This document shows, piece by piece, positions 31,776-39,816 of a DNA stretch of 64,000 nucleotides. Source of the DNA: JAHEDT01 sp963825615 (GTDB lineage: Bacteria; Desulfobacterota; Desulfuromonadia; Desulfuromonadales; BM103); NCBI GenBank assembly GCA_963825615.1, contig CAWGTV010000001.1:1-64000 (forward strand), read 5' to 3'. Position numbers and translations under genes: made by a program. Each line of letters starts with the position of its first letter. Within the stretch, counting starts at the first letter, position 1. The notes below the pieces were generated by a model. That model searched no databases. It had not been told where the DNA came from and saw only the letters and a program-made list of their open reading frames with translations.

Positions 31776-31813
31776 CAGGTCATCACTGATCACTTTAGGG
31801 AACAGATAGGAAC

Positions 31814-31917
31814 CGGCTCTCTTCGGCAACCCGGCTACTTACCAAAGCGTTGCAGCTTCGGCGAGCCCGTGGTTTTGCGTCGGCAAGTTGCCCTGCCGTT
31901 GCTCTTATCGGAGAGTT
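31814..31917 (-). ncRNA. GEMM-I riboswitch (cyclic di-GMP class)
   Basis: Minus-strand core: AACGGCAGGGCAA, GACGCAAAACCACGGGCTCG, GGTAAGTAGCCGGGTTGCCG, AAGAGAG. These blocks match the GEMM-I consensus (CAGGGCAAA, ACGCAAAGCCxCGGG, GGTAGCxGGGTTACCG). CTCTC/GAGAG and CGGCA/TGCCG close the base stem. The GGG at the ligand pocket favours c-di-GMP over cGAMP, a weak inference. It precedes two terminators and the giant lipoprotein gene. Confidence 0.85.
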
Positions 31918-31941
31918 AATACTTTAAGAAATGTCTTATTA

Positions 31942-31963
31942 TTGACCAAAGGTCAATTTTTTT
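31942..31963 (+). terminator. hairpin TTGACC-AAA-GGTCAA followed by seven T
   Basis: Perfect 6-bp stem, 3-nt loop, T7 on the plus strand. It is upstream of the minus-strand riboswitch, so it may instead be an operator near the leader promoter. Confidence 0.4.
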
Positions 31964-31977
31964 AATGTTTAAACATT
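31964..31977. promoter_or_regulatory. perfect palindrome AATGTTTAAACATT
   Basis: 14-bp AT-rich palindrome about 45 bp upstream of the riboswitch 5' end, in the probable promoter zone of the giant gene. Confidence 0.4.
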
Positions 31978-32031
31978 ATTTGATAAATAATATCACTAAT
32001 GTCCGATTGATAGCTGAATAAGTTCATCGGG

Positions 32032-32109
32032 TTATCGTGAGAATACTTGCTCAATCTCGAAAGAGTTTTTCTGGACGTCCAGACCGACAAACAGGATAGA
32101 TTTTTTCAT
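32032..32109 (-). pseudogene. IS110-family transposase remnant (first 25 residues)
   Basis: MKKSILFVGLDVQKNSFEIE then a stop, matching the DEDD-domain start (ILFVGLDVHKxS) of IS110 transposases. The conserved H after DV is Q here. Upstream AAGGCAGATC remains. No further transposase sequence follows, so only the 5' end of an element survives between the subtilase and the riboswitch. Confidence 0.65.
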
Positions 32110-32293
32110 GATCTGCCTTCTTGGTTTAGGCCCTGTATTGGGTTTTCTAATGTCATCCCAACATAGTTCACGTTACAAGAGGCAGATCTCTTTATTGCCT
32201 TAACTGTCAGCCAGTATTCTTTCAATAACACGGCCGTTTTCGTCTTGGCAGTGGTGGCTTATATGAACTGTTCGCATGCGATTTAGGTACTGA

Positions 32294-33907
32294 TCAATGG
32301 GGCAGTGGCCTTTGACCATCCAGAGGACCTCCCAATGGAATTAGTTGCAGTGGCGTAATGTGCTCCGGGAAAACATACCCTGGAGGGAGCACCCCTACTC
32401 GTGCTGGGTCTGTTCCTGCAGCATACTCTTCGGCATCAGAGACACCATCACCGTCGGTATCTGATGCGTCACAGGCATCACCGAGACCATTGGCATTGGC
32501 GTCACGTTGGTCGGCATTGGAGGTTGTAGGGCAATTATCATCGACATCGAAGATGCCATCCCCATCAGTATCTATACTGGCAGCTCCTGTAAGAGCCAAC
32601 TCGAGATCAAGGCGCGGCTTATTGATGCCGTTGCGCACATCCGTGATCGGTTGTCCGTTTGTCAGCCGATCGACTGTCTGTACGACCGTGTCGTTTGGAA
32701 AGGCAGCGCGAAGCACGGCGGCAGCACCCGCAACATGGGGGGCCGCCTGAGAAGTCCCTTGCATTTCTATTCCCGCGGCGGTGATGAACGCCCCGGGAGC
32801 CAGCATGGTCAGAAACGTGGCGCTGTTGGAGAAACAAGCGATCTTGTCGGCTGGAGGATTAACATCGGTGCAAGCAGCGACAGGGTAGGATATCGATCCG
32901 TTCTGTTGTTCATCGTAAACAGCACCGACCGAGACGACATTACTATACGCCGCTGGAATACTCAGCGCGTTCGTGGAGGCATCGTTGCCTGATGATGCCA
33001 CGACGACAATATTGGCATCTACAGCGCGTTGAATGGATAGTCCCCAACTATCCGATGGTGAGACAGCTGAGGTGTAGCCACCAGCACCAAGGCTCATGTT
33101 GATTGCAGTGATGTTGTAGTTCGCCTGGTTGGCAACGCACCAGTCAATGGCAGCAATGATATCGTTGAGATAGGCGCCACCCACAGGAGGGAAGACATCT
33201 AAAGCGGCAATTTTCGCAGACGGAGCGACGCCCAAGGCAATGCCGGAGACGTTTGTCCCGTGACCATCGTCGTCGAGAGAGTTGTCTGATGTGGCAAAAT
33301 CTTGTGCATACACGACCTTGCATGCTCCCCCGGGGGCTGAGCATGAACCGAAGGCTTCGTGTGTATAGTCAACACCCGTATCGAGAACAGCGATCGTTGT
33401 CCCGTCACCACCGTAGCCGCTACCGTTATTCCATACGGTCGGCTGACCGATGAGCGGCAAGCTTTGGGCAAGAGTGGTCTCAAGACGTAGGTTCTCATCG
33501 ATTGAGAGCACTTTGCCATGCTGGATCAGTCGATTAAGCGCTTGAGCGGAACCGACATGCACATGTATCACAGGGAGGACGGAATAGTCGCCCAGTATCT
33601 CCAGGTCGGGGCCAACGATTTCGGACTTGAATTGGCCCTTCAAGAGGTTGAGACGATCTTTACGATTTTGCATGCGCAGGTTGTATTCACCCTTGGTCTC
33701 TCGCCTCCCCTTTGCCCTGTTAAGGACAGAAGCGCTTTCGGCTTGCAGCTCCGCTGAGTCATCAAGCAGGATCAGCACATCTATCGGCTCGTTACGTGCC
33801 ATATGATCCGCGATCTTCGGCGCAATCTGTTTATTCCAGACCGGCGGGGCAGAGAAAGAAGGTGTGCACATTAACAGAACGAACAGAAGGGTCAGATATA
33901 AAGGCAT
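32294..33907 (-). CDS. secreted subtilisin-like S8 peptidase with TSP3 and conserved C-terminal tail
   Basis: 537 residues, intact. Signal peptide MPLYLTLLFVLLMCTPSFSA; a propeptide-like region (residues about 22-150); catalytic Asp in AVLDTGVDYTH, His in DDDGHGTNVSGI, oxyanion/Asn region INMSLGAGGY, and Ser in QGTSQAAPHVAGAAA. After the catalytic domain come thrombospondin-3 calcium motifs (DTDGDGIFDVDDNCPTTSN, DTDGDGVSDAEEYAAGTDP) and a 33-residue tail HITPLQL-IP-GGPLDGQRPLP. That tail is shared with the giant protein encoded next on the same strand, so both probably use the same export or attachment route. Possible processing of the giant protein is speculation. Confidence 0.9.
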   Translation of the reverse strand: MPLYLTLLFVLLMCTPSFSAPPVWNKQIAPKIADHMARNEPIDVLILLDDSAELQAESASVLNRAKGRRETKGEYNLRMQNRKDRLNLLKGQFKSEIVGPDLEILGDYSVLPVIHVHVGSAQALNRLIQHGKVLSIDENLRLETTLAQSLPLIGQPTVWNNGSGYGGDGTTIAVLDTGVDYTHEAFGSCSAPGGACKVVYAQDFATSDNSLDDDGHGTNVSGIALGVAPSAKIAALDVFPPVGGAYLNDIIAAIDWCVANQANYNITAINMSLGAGGYTSAVSPSDSWGLSIQRAVDANIVVVASSGNDASTNALSIPAAYSNVVSVGAVYDEQQNGSISYPVAACTDVNPPADKIACFSNSATFLTMLAPGAFITAAGIEMQGTSQAAPHVAGAAAVLRAAFPNDTVVQTVDRLTNGQPITDVRNGINKPRLDLELALTGAASIDTDGDGIFDVDDNCPTTSNADQRDANANGLGDACDASDTDGDGVSDAEEYAAGTDPARVGVLPPGYVFPEHITPLQLIPLGGPLDGQRPLPH

Positions 33908-34395
33908 AAGATGTTTTCTCTTTTAGCGATGCAACTCAAGGGAGAGTATTTCCATCCTTCTTGGAATCATCTATATAACTGTTTCATAATGTCTTTTATA
34001 ATGACATACGTGTCAATCTATTCATCATATTTATTCTGCAATCTTAAGTGAAAGCCCACGGTCCGAAGATCGGGGGATTTGGTGTTCTATAGATGCTGCA
34101 ACATGAGTTAACTCAAACCTAATTTGCCGACGATTCCACCGGGAATTATTCAGACTGCATGCCGTCCTAACATTAAAGCATGCTTATTTTTCGGCTTATT
34201 TTGTGACCATCAAGTTATTTTCGGCCACTCAGAAAAAACATAAACATCTAATTTATCTATGTTTTTAGTGTTCGATAAGGACCACTTATCATACTAATCA
34301 CAGACAGACAGCTTTTAACACGAAGCCCTTCGCAAAAACACCTATGCTGTGAGACGATAACGTTACCCCCGCTTTTCAGGTACCATGCTGGCTGA
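33908..34395. other. 488-bp intergenic stretch upstream of the S8 peptidase
   Basis: AT-rich, no gene seen. Likely holds the promoter of the minus-strand peptidase. Its last part contains a copy of the uxs 3' end (34352-34383). Confidence 0.5.
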
Positions 34396-34428
34396 AGACG
34401 ATAACTTTAACTCCCGCTTTTCAGGTAC
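34352..34428. repeat. direct repeat duplicating the 3' end of uxs
   Basis: Copy 1 (34352-34383) and copy 2 (34396-34428) share GACGATAAC, CCCGCTTTTCAGGTAC with only a few differences. Copy 2 includes the last codons and stop of uxs; copy 1 lies 12 bp downstream of it. Confidence 0.75.
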
Positions 34429-35369
34429 TCGTCAAAATACGCAATAGTTTTTGCCAGACCGTCCCTCAAGGCATACGTAGGCTCCCAACCCAACTCTTTC
34501 TTCGCAAAAGCGATATCCGGCTGTCGCTGTTTCGGGTCGTCGCACGGCAGGGGCTTGAAGACCAGCTTCGAAGCGGAGTTAACCATGTCAACGACAATTT
34601 CGGCGAGTTGTTTGATGGTGAACTCAACAGGGTTGCCCAGGTTCATAGGACCAGTGATGTTATCGCCGGTGGCCATCAGGCGCAGGAAGCCTTCGATCAG
34701 ATCGTCGCAGTAGCAGAAGGAGCGCGTCTGTGAACCATCGCCATAAATGGTGATATCCTCACCGCGCAACGCCTGGACCACGAAGTTGGAGACCACCCGA
34801 CCGTCGTTGACGTGCATACGTGGCCCGTAGGTATTGAAGATGCGCGCCACCTTGATGCGCACCTGGTTCTGGCGGTGATAGTCGAAAAAGAGCGTTTCGG
34901 CGCAGCGCTTCCCCTCGTCGTAGCAGGAGCGAATGCCGATGGGGTTGACGTTCCCCCAATAGTCCTCCTTCTGCGGATGCACGGTCGGGTCGCCGTAGAC
35001 CTCGCTGGTCGAGGCCTGGAAGACCTTGGCTTTGGTGCGCTTGGCCAGGCCGAGGACGTTGATGGCGCCGTGCACGCTGACCTTGGTGGTCTGCACCGGG
35101 TCGTACTGATAGTGGATCGGAGCCGCCGGGCAGGCAAGGTTGTAGATCTCGTCGACCTCGACGTAGAGCGGAAAGGTGATGTCGTGGCGCATCACCTCGA
35201 AGTTGGGGTTGTCCAACAGGTGGGCGATGTTGGCGCGCCGTCCGGTGAAGTAGTTGTCGACGCAGAGGACGTCGTTGCCTTCAGCTAAAAGGCGTTCGCA
35301 GAGGTGTGACCCTAAGAATCCAGCCCCTCCTGTGACGAGCACTCTTTTTATTGAATCGTAATGTCTCAC
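34407..35369 (-). CDS. uxs: UDP-glucuronate decarboxylase (UDP-xylose synthase), extended SDR
   Basis: Converts UDP-glucuronate to UDP-xylose, an activated sugar for exopolysaccharide. About 320 residues, intact. NAD-binding VLVTGGAGFLGSHLCERLL, VDNYFTGRRANI, YNLACPAAPIHYQ, the catalytic S/T-Y-K set STSEVYGDP...RSCYDEGKRCAET, and NTYGPRMHVNDGRVVSNFV, all typical of UXS. GTG at 35369 follows GGAG with 7-nt spacing; a TTG one codon upstream is possible. Last gene of the minus-strand polysaccharide group. Confidence 0.9.
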   Translation of the reverse strand: MRHYDSIKRVLVTGGAGFLGSHLCERLLAEGNDVLCVDNYFTGRRANIAHLLDNPNFEVMRHDITFPLYVEVDEIYNLACPAAPIHYQYDPVQTTKVSVHGAINVLGLAKRTKAKVFQASTSEVYGDPTVHPQKEDYWGNVNPIGIRSCYDEGKRCAETLFFDYHRQNQVRIKVARIFNTYGPRMHVNDGRVVSNFVVQALRGEDITIYGDGSQTRSFCYCDDLIEGFLRLMATGDNITGPMNLGNPVEFTIKQLAEIVVDMVNSASKLVFKPLPCDDPKQRQPDIAFAKKELGWEPTYALRDGLAKTIAYFDEYLKSGS

Positions 35370-35396
35370 CAAAAATCTCCAATATATTTCGCTTAG

Positions 35397-35740
35397 CGTA
35401 GCGCGTGGCGCGCAAAAAATTTTAAAGGCTCAAGGCAGCACTTCGGCTTTAAGGTGTCCGCGTTACTCGCCACACGCTACGGTATGACTAAACGCGAAAA
35501 GCTTTTTAACCTATATTTTTAAATGCAAATTCAGTGCCGCCTAGTCCTCTGCCGAGGTATTAATTGTATGCTATGTGCTTAAAATACAGAATGAACCCAA
35601 ATATGCATTTATGTCACATAACTTCTCACAAAGGTCTCAAATTCACGTAGCGAATTTCGTGGCGAGTTACGCGAAAAAACTTTTAAAGGCGTTTGATCAG
35701 AGCTCGGGGTTAAGGTATCCGCGCGACGCTCGTTTAAAAC
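35397..35740. repeat. GTGGCG-type intergenic repeats between cpsB and uxs
   Basis: A compact 85-bp element has 14-bp inverted ends CGTAGCGCGTGGCG (35397-35410) and CGCCACACGCTACG (35468-35481), one mismatch. A second related copy (about 35648-35740) repeats GTGGCGAG, AAAACTTTTAAAGGC and GGTTAAGGTATCCGCG from the first. Same family as the ends around the S23 gene. Confidence 0.7.
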
Positions 35741-35785
35741 AGCTCCCCCTGCCCTCCCGGTTTACCGTCAGCAGAAGCAGAAACG

Positions 35786-36637
35786 TCATTGCCATCCCAA
35801 TCCGAGAGCTTTTTTAATAACGGATTCGTCTCGAACTTCTCCGGCGACCAGCACCTTGTGCGCCGAGGAGCCGTCGTGGAGGTCGCTGGCCAGGGCGGAA
35901 TAGACGCCGAGTTTGAGGAGTTCGTAGGCTTGGCGTTGTATTTTTTCACCGTAAAAACCTGTGAAGCTTCCCAAATTTCCCTGAAACAAACAATTTTCAG
36001 GCAAATCTGGAAAACCGGGACGTGGGATGCGGGACACGGGTCGCGAACTTCGAGAACCGAACGGCCAGAATTTCTTCAAAAAGCCCCTAGATTCTCCAAG
36101 ATTTTCCTCTTCACGAGCTTCAAAAGGTACTGTGCCCCAAGTATTTAAAATGTCCGTGTCCCGAGCTTCTGAGGGTTCCGCGTCACGCACCACGCGCCGC
36201 GAGAGCATTTCATAAAAATATTGCGTTCGTTCTGGATGTGCGATGAGCGGCACGAACCCCTGCTCGATAATCAGTTCAAGACTCTCATGGACGATGCCGG
36301 GGTGTGCCTGCGGGGGCGCTTCGCAGAGGATGAGTTTGGTGTCACCCAGGGGAAGCAGATCGTCAGCGTAGGTGGAGAAGCATTCGTCGAGCATGTACTC
36401 CATGCCGGGGCGCAGTTCGAGGCGGATGTTGGCGCTGTCGAGGTCGGCCTGCAGCATCAACGTCGCGTCGCGCACCTTTTGCGGAGTGAGGTCGTAGTAG
36501 CCCTTGATGCAGTGCGGCGTGCAGCACACGGTGGTGTAGCCGAACTCGGCCAGCGCACGGGCCATGGCCAGGGAATCGTCGATGGTTATTGCGCCATCGT
36601 CCAGGGCCGGAAGCAAATGACAATGGAAATCTATCAT
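35786..36637 (-). CDS. CpsB/YwqE-family PHP tyrosine phosphatase, with in-frame repeat insertion
   Basis: Manganese-dependent PHP phosphatase that dephosphorylates BY-kinases such as Wzc. MIDFHCHLLPALDDGAITID (metal HxH), CCTPHC, GMEYMLDE, PLIAHPERTQYF and ALASDLHDGS give the PHP motifs. 283 residues against about 250 in the family: an insertion between residues about 147 and 210 (36203-36012) separates PERTQYFYEMLSRR from CLFQGNLGSFTGFYG. This insert carries repeat ends GGGACGTGGGATGCGGGAC and GCGTCACGCACCACGCGCC. The start codon has no Shine-Dalgarno; the S23 element abuts it. Flanked by wzc and uxs. Confidence 0.85.
   Translation of the reverse strand: MIDFHCHLLPALDDGAITIDDSLAMARALAEFGYTTVCCTPHCIKGYYDLTPQKVRDATLMLQADLDSANIRLELRPGMEYMLDECFSTYADDLLPLGDTKLILCEAPPQAHPGIVHESLELIIEQGFVPLIAHPERTQYFYEMLSRRVVRDAEPSEARDTDILNTWGTVPFEAREEENLGESRGFLKKFWPFGSRSSRPVSRIPRPGFPDLPENCLFQGNLGSFTGFYGEKIQRQAYELLKLGVYSALASDLHDGSSAHKVLVAGEVRDESVIKKALGLGWQ
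36012..36203 (-). repeat. dispersed repeat inserted in frame within cpsB
   Basis: 192 bp (64 codons) with GC-rich ends of the same GGGACGCGG / GCGTCACGC type as intergenic elements at 42194, 48459, 60478 and 62337. No stop codon arises in the cpsB frame. It lies between the substrate-binding HPERTQYF block and the last catalytic block of the phosphatase. Confidence 0.7.
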
Positions 36638-36638
36638 G

Positions 36639-37112
36639 ATTACGTGGCGAGCGGCGTGTAGCGCTTGGCGCGGGAATCTTCTCTCACTTAGTTCGCCTTG
36701 TTTCCTTTAGATTGTTGCTTGCTGTTGATTAAGTTCTTTTTATTGCGAATCAGGCCACCGACCATTGCCGAGAGGGACTCCGTCTTCTTAAGCCAGACTT
36801 TGCCCTTTTCCGACTGATATATCCTATCTGCATACCAATGGTGCGGAGTTCCCCACAAGTGCTTATTGCATAGTTGCGAGAATTCATGCTTTCTCTAGCC
36901 GAGGCGCGATCATGGCCTTCCGATATATTGCTGGGATCGACAGCCCGGCGCGCGAGTCTGGTCATGAAAGCCAAAGTCTTTCAAATCTGCCAGTTCAGCA
37001 CTTAAGCTTGCAGAACGCTTCCATACGTCCAAGTCTTCGAATGAATAACAGTCCTTCCGAAATAATTCCATTAAATATCGATTCCCGAACTACGGGCTAC
37101 TCGCCACGTAAT
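36639..37112 (-). mobile_element. S23-encoding element bracketed by inverted repeats
   Basis: 13-bp perfect inverted repeats ATTACGTGGCGAG (36639-36651) and CTCGCCACGTAAT (37100-37112) enclose one gene (36688-37071). The element fills the gap between the wzc stop (12 bp away) and the cpsB start (1 bp away). Its left end shares CGTGGCGAGCGGCG with a 120-bp element at 39574 that has no gene. Confidence 0.6.
36688..37071 (-). CDS. four-helix-bundle protein, S23/IVS type (frameshifted)
   Basis: From the ATG at 37071: MELFRKDCYSFEDLDVWKRS, matching the family opening 'FEDLxVWKxAxxL'. After a break near 36960: TRLARRAVDPSNISEGHDRA and YAISTCGELRT, corresponding to 'LTRAAVSIPSNIAEGxxR' and 'YAxGSCGELRT'. 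After another: VWLKKTESLSAMVGGLIRN and a lysine-rich end NSKQQSKGNKAN. About 127 residues, the normal size. S23 proteins are known from intervening sequences in 23S rRNA and as solitary genes near polysaccharide clusters; their function is unknown. Sequence is more divergent than its neighbours. Confidence 0.7.
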
Positions 37113-37124
37113 TCGCCCTGCGAA

Positions 37125-39459
37125 TTAGCCATTAATAAACTCCCAAACCCGCGTGAGCATCCGTCGCCAAAGGGGCGGAACGCTCTCTTGCTCGTTGCGC
37201 CGATAGTATCCCTTGTAGTACTTGCCGGCGTAGTAGCTGTAGTCGCCATAATACTTGGCGCCTTTGCCGGTCTTGTCGTTGAGGACGACGCCGGCGATGC
37301 TGGCGTCGTGATTCTGCAGGGAGCGGAGGACGCGTTTGGCGAGTTTTTCGGGGACTCGGCACGATTCGATGACCATGACGTTGAGATCGACGCGCGAGGC
37401 GAGGATCAGGGCGTCGGACGACCGGCAGCAGCGGCGGTGCGTCGATGACGACGTAGTCGTACTTGTGATTGACCACCTCCATAAACTTGCGCATCTTCTC
37501 GGAGCTAAGCAGCTGGGACGGGTTGGGCGGCTCGGTTCCGGCGGGAATAAAATCGAGGTTGAGGTGTTCGATCCTGCGCACGGCAGATTGGTCGCCGTTA
37601 ACCAGTAGTTCGGTGAGACCGGGGATCTCGGCCTGGCCGAGGGCCTTGTAGAGGGAGGGGCGGCGCAGGTCGCAGCCGACCAGCAGGGTGCGGGCGCCGG
37701 TCTGGGCCAGGGCGGCGGCGAGGTTAACGGCGATGGTCGACTTCCCTTCGTCAGGCATGCAGCTGGTCAGCAGCACAGTGCGATGCTTCTGGTGGGTAAT
37801 GGTGTAGAGCAGGTTGGTGCGCAAGGCGAGGAAGGCCTCGGCCGCCGCCGACATCGGTTCGAGTTGGGTGACCAGCTGCTGCTCTTCGTCATCTTCGGCC
37901 GCTCTGATGCGCGGGATGTTGCCAATCACCGGCAGGCCGAGCTTCTCGCGGACATCCTCCTCGTCCTTGATGGTGCGGTCGAGGTAATCGAGGAGAAAGG
38001 TCAGGCCGACGCCGAGCATCAGGCCGAGGATCAGGCCGAGGGCCAGGTTCTTCCTGGTGTTCGGCCTGATCGGTGACTGCGGCACCTGAGCACGGTCGAT
38101 GATATCGATGTTGCTACTGGTGGAGGCCGCGGCGATGCGTGTCTCCTGCTGGCGCTGCAGCAGGTAGCTGTAGAGCTCGGCGTTGACCTGGTTGGCGCGG
38201 GAGAGTCGCACCAGCTCGAGCTCCTCTTCGGGCATCTGCTCCAGCACCCGCGTGCTCTGGGCGAGGGAGACCTTGACGTCGGCCAGCTGCTGTTCGATGC
38301 GCTTCTTGGCCAGCAGGACGGTGCTGCGAATCTTCTCGCGCAGCTGGCTGACCTGGTTGTCGACTTCGATCACTTCTGGGTGGGCGGAGGTGTACTTACG
38401 CAGCAGGTCGAGGCGGCTGGCGCGCAGGGCGACCAGCTGGCTGATGAACTCGTCGATCCCCGGCAGACCGCCGACGGCGGTAAAGTCGTCGCGGTCCCAC
38501 TTGAACTCGTCGAGAAAGGTGGTGATGCGCTTGAGCTGCAGGTTCAGGTCGACTCGGCGCTTCTCGAGCTCGACAGCGATGTCGACCAGGCTCTGCCCTT
38601 CGGCGCTGAGCCGGTCGAGGCCGGTCTTGATGCGGTATTCGTTGAGGGACTGCTCCGATTGGTCGAGCTGGCTGCCGAGCTCACCCTTCTGTTGATCGAT
38701 GAACTGCAGGGCAGAGGCAGCCTCGGCAGACTTGGAGAGGCGGCTCTGCTCCACGTACGCATCGGCCAGGGCGTTGACGATGGCAGTGACCTGTCGCGGG
38801 TCCGGCCCTTGCACCGAGAGCCCGATCAGGTTGGTGCCCTCCTCCAGCTCGCTCGCCGAAATGCCGGACATGATCTGGTCGACGGTCTCCTCATGGCTCA
38901 GCCGGCGCAGCTCCACCCGGTCGCCGCTCTCCCCCGCGTGGATCGTGATCAGGGCGCGGTAGCCGTTGGTCTCGACGAGCTCACCGCTCTCCCCCTGCAG
39001 AAGCTCCCGGCCATCTGATGCGAGTAGCCGATAACTGGCCGCCCCGGTGAGCTCCAAGGTGAGTTGCCCGTTATCGTCGGGCACGTCGAGTCCCTCGATA
39101 TGCACATCCAGGCCACGAGAACGCTCCAGCTGCTGCCACTGGAGGCCGAGCCTGGTCGCGGCCATCTCGGCGATGGCGTAGGACTGCAGCACGCGCAGCT
39201 CCGAGGCGATGCTGAAGCGGTTCTCCAGGTCGAGCTTGAGGGCAATCTCCGAAGGTTGCTGCTTGTAGCCAACCCGCAGCGTCACCGAGGACTGGTAGAT
39301 CGGGGTCTCCAGGTAGGTCTTGACGGCGACGCCGACAAAGACCAGCAGGAAGACGATCACGGCGATGCGCCAGCGCCGCTGGACGACGTGCAGATAGTCG
39401 AGGAGATGGACTTCCTTCTCGAGCTGCGGGTTATCGGTATGTATGGGGGTTTCTGCCAT
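37125..39459 (-). CDS. wzc: Wzc-like polysaccharide co-polymerase / BY-tyrosine kinase, copy 1 (one frameshift)
   Basis: Inner-membrane protein controlling polysaccharide length and export. Wzz domain: LEKEVHLLDYLHVVQRRWR, TM1 IAVIVFLLVFVGVAVKTYL, a long periplasmic coiled coil (residues about 190-420) and TM2 LALGLILGLMLGVGLTFLLDY. Kinase: Walker A CMPDEGKST, A' LLVGCDLRRP, B YDYVVIDAPP. A break near 37420 shifts to DLNVMVIESCRVPEKLAKR, NDKTGKGAKYYGDYSYY and a C-terminal tyrosine cluster GKYYKGYYRR for autophosphorylation. About 778 residues. Second of two tandem paralogues; CpsB downstream is the probable phosphatase. Confidence 0.9.
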
Positions 39460-39573
39460 TAAAAACACGGTGAGCGCGTCGCGCGAAAAAGCTTTAAGAG
39501 CTTGGAAATCTTAAATAAGTTTAAATATATTCAATTATTACTATAAAAGTCAATTTTTTGCTTCTTAACAAAC

Positions 39574-39694
39574 CGTGGCGAGCGGCGCGACAATCTAAAT
39601 CTTTGAACCAATCGAGAAAAAAGATCCAAAGTTCAAGAGATTGTGCGTCAATATGTTAACTAGTGATCGAAAGGGTTCCTCGCTGCTCGCCACG
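39574..39694. repeat. 121-bp GTGGCGAG element between the two wzc genes
   Basis: Perfect 10-bp inverted ends CGTGGCGAGC (39574-39583) and GCTCGCCACG (39685-39694). The left end continues as GGCG exactly as in the S23 element. Contains no gene. Further related bits occur at 39470-39500 and 39797-39812. Confidence 0.7.
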
Positions 39695-39816
39695 CGCTAC
39701 GAAAAGAAAGGGCCGCCCTTTCCGGACAGCTCTTACGTCAGATAAACAAGAGTCCCTCTCAGTCGAAAAAGGTTTCCGCACTACACGTCCACGGTATTCG
39801 CGCCACGCGCCGCTGT

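Noticed and set aside
32205..32280. 24-residue minus-strand frame (MRTVHISHHCQDENGRVIE)
   Set aside because: Looks protein-like but is too short, has no ribosome-binding site and may be part of the IS110 flank.
37783..38076. Several long plus-strand frames antisense to the wzc genes, wza, tviB, mutL and pgi
   Set aside because: High-GC shadow frames opposite genes with complete conserved motifs.
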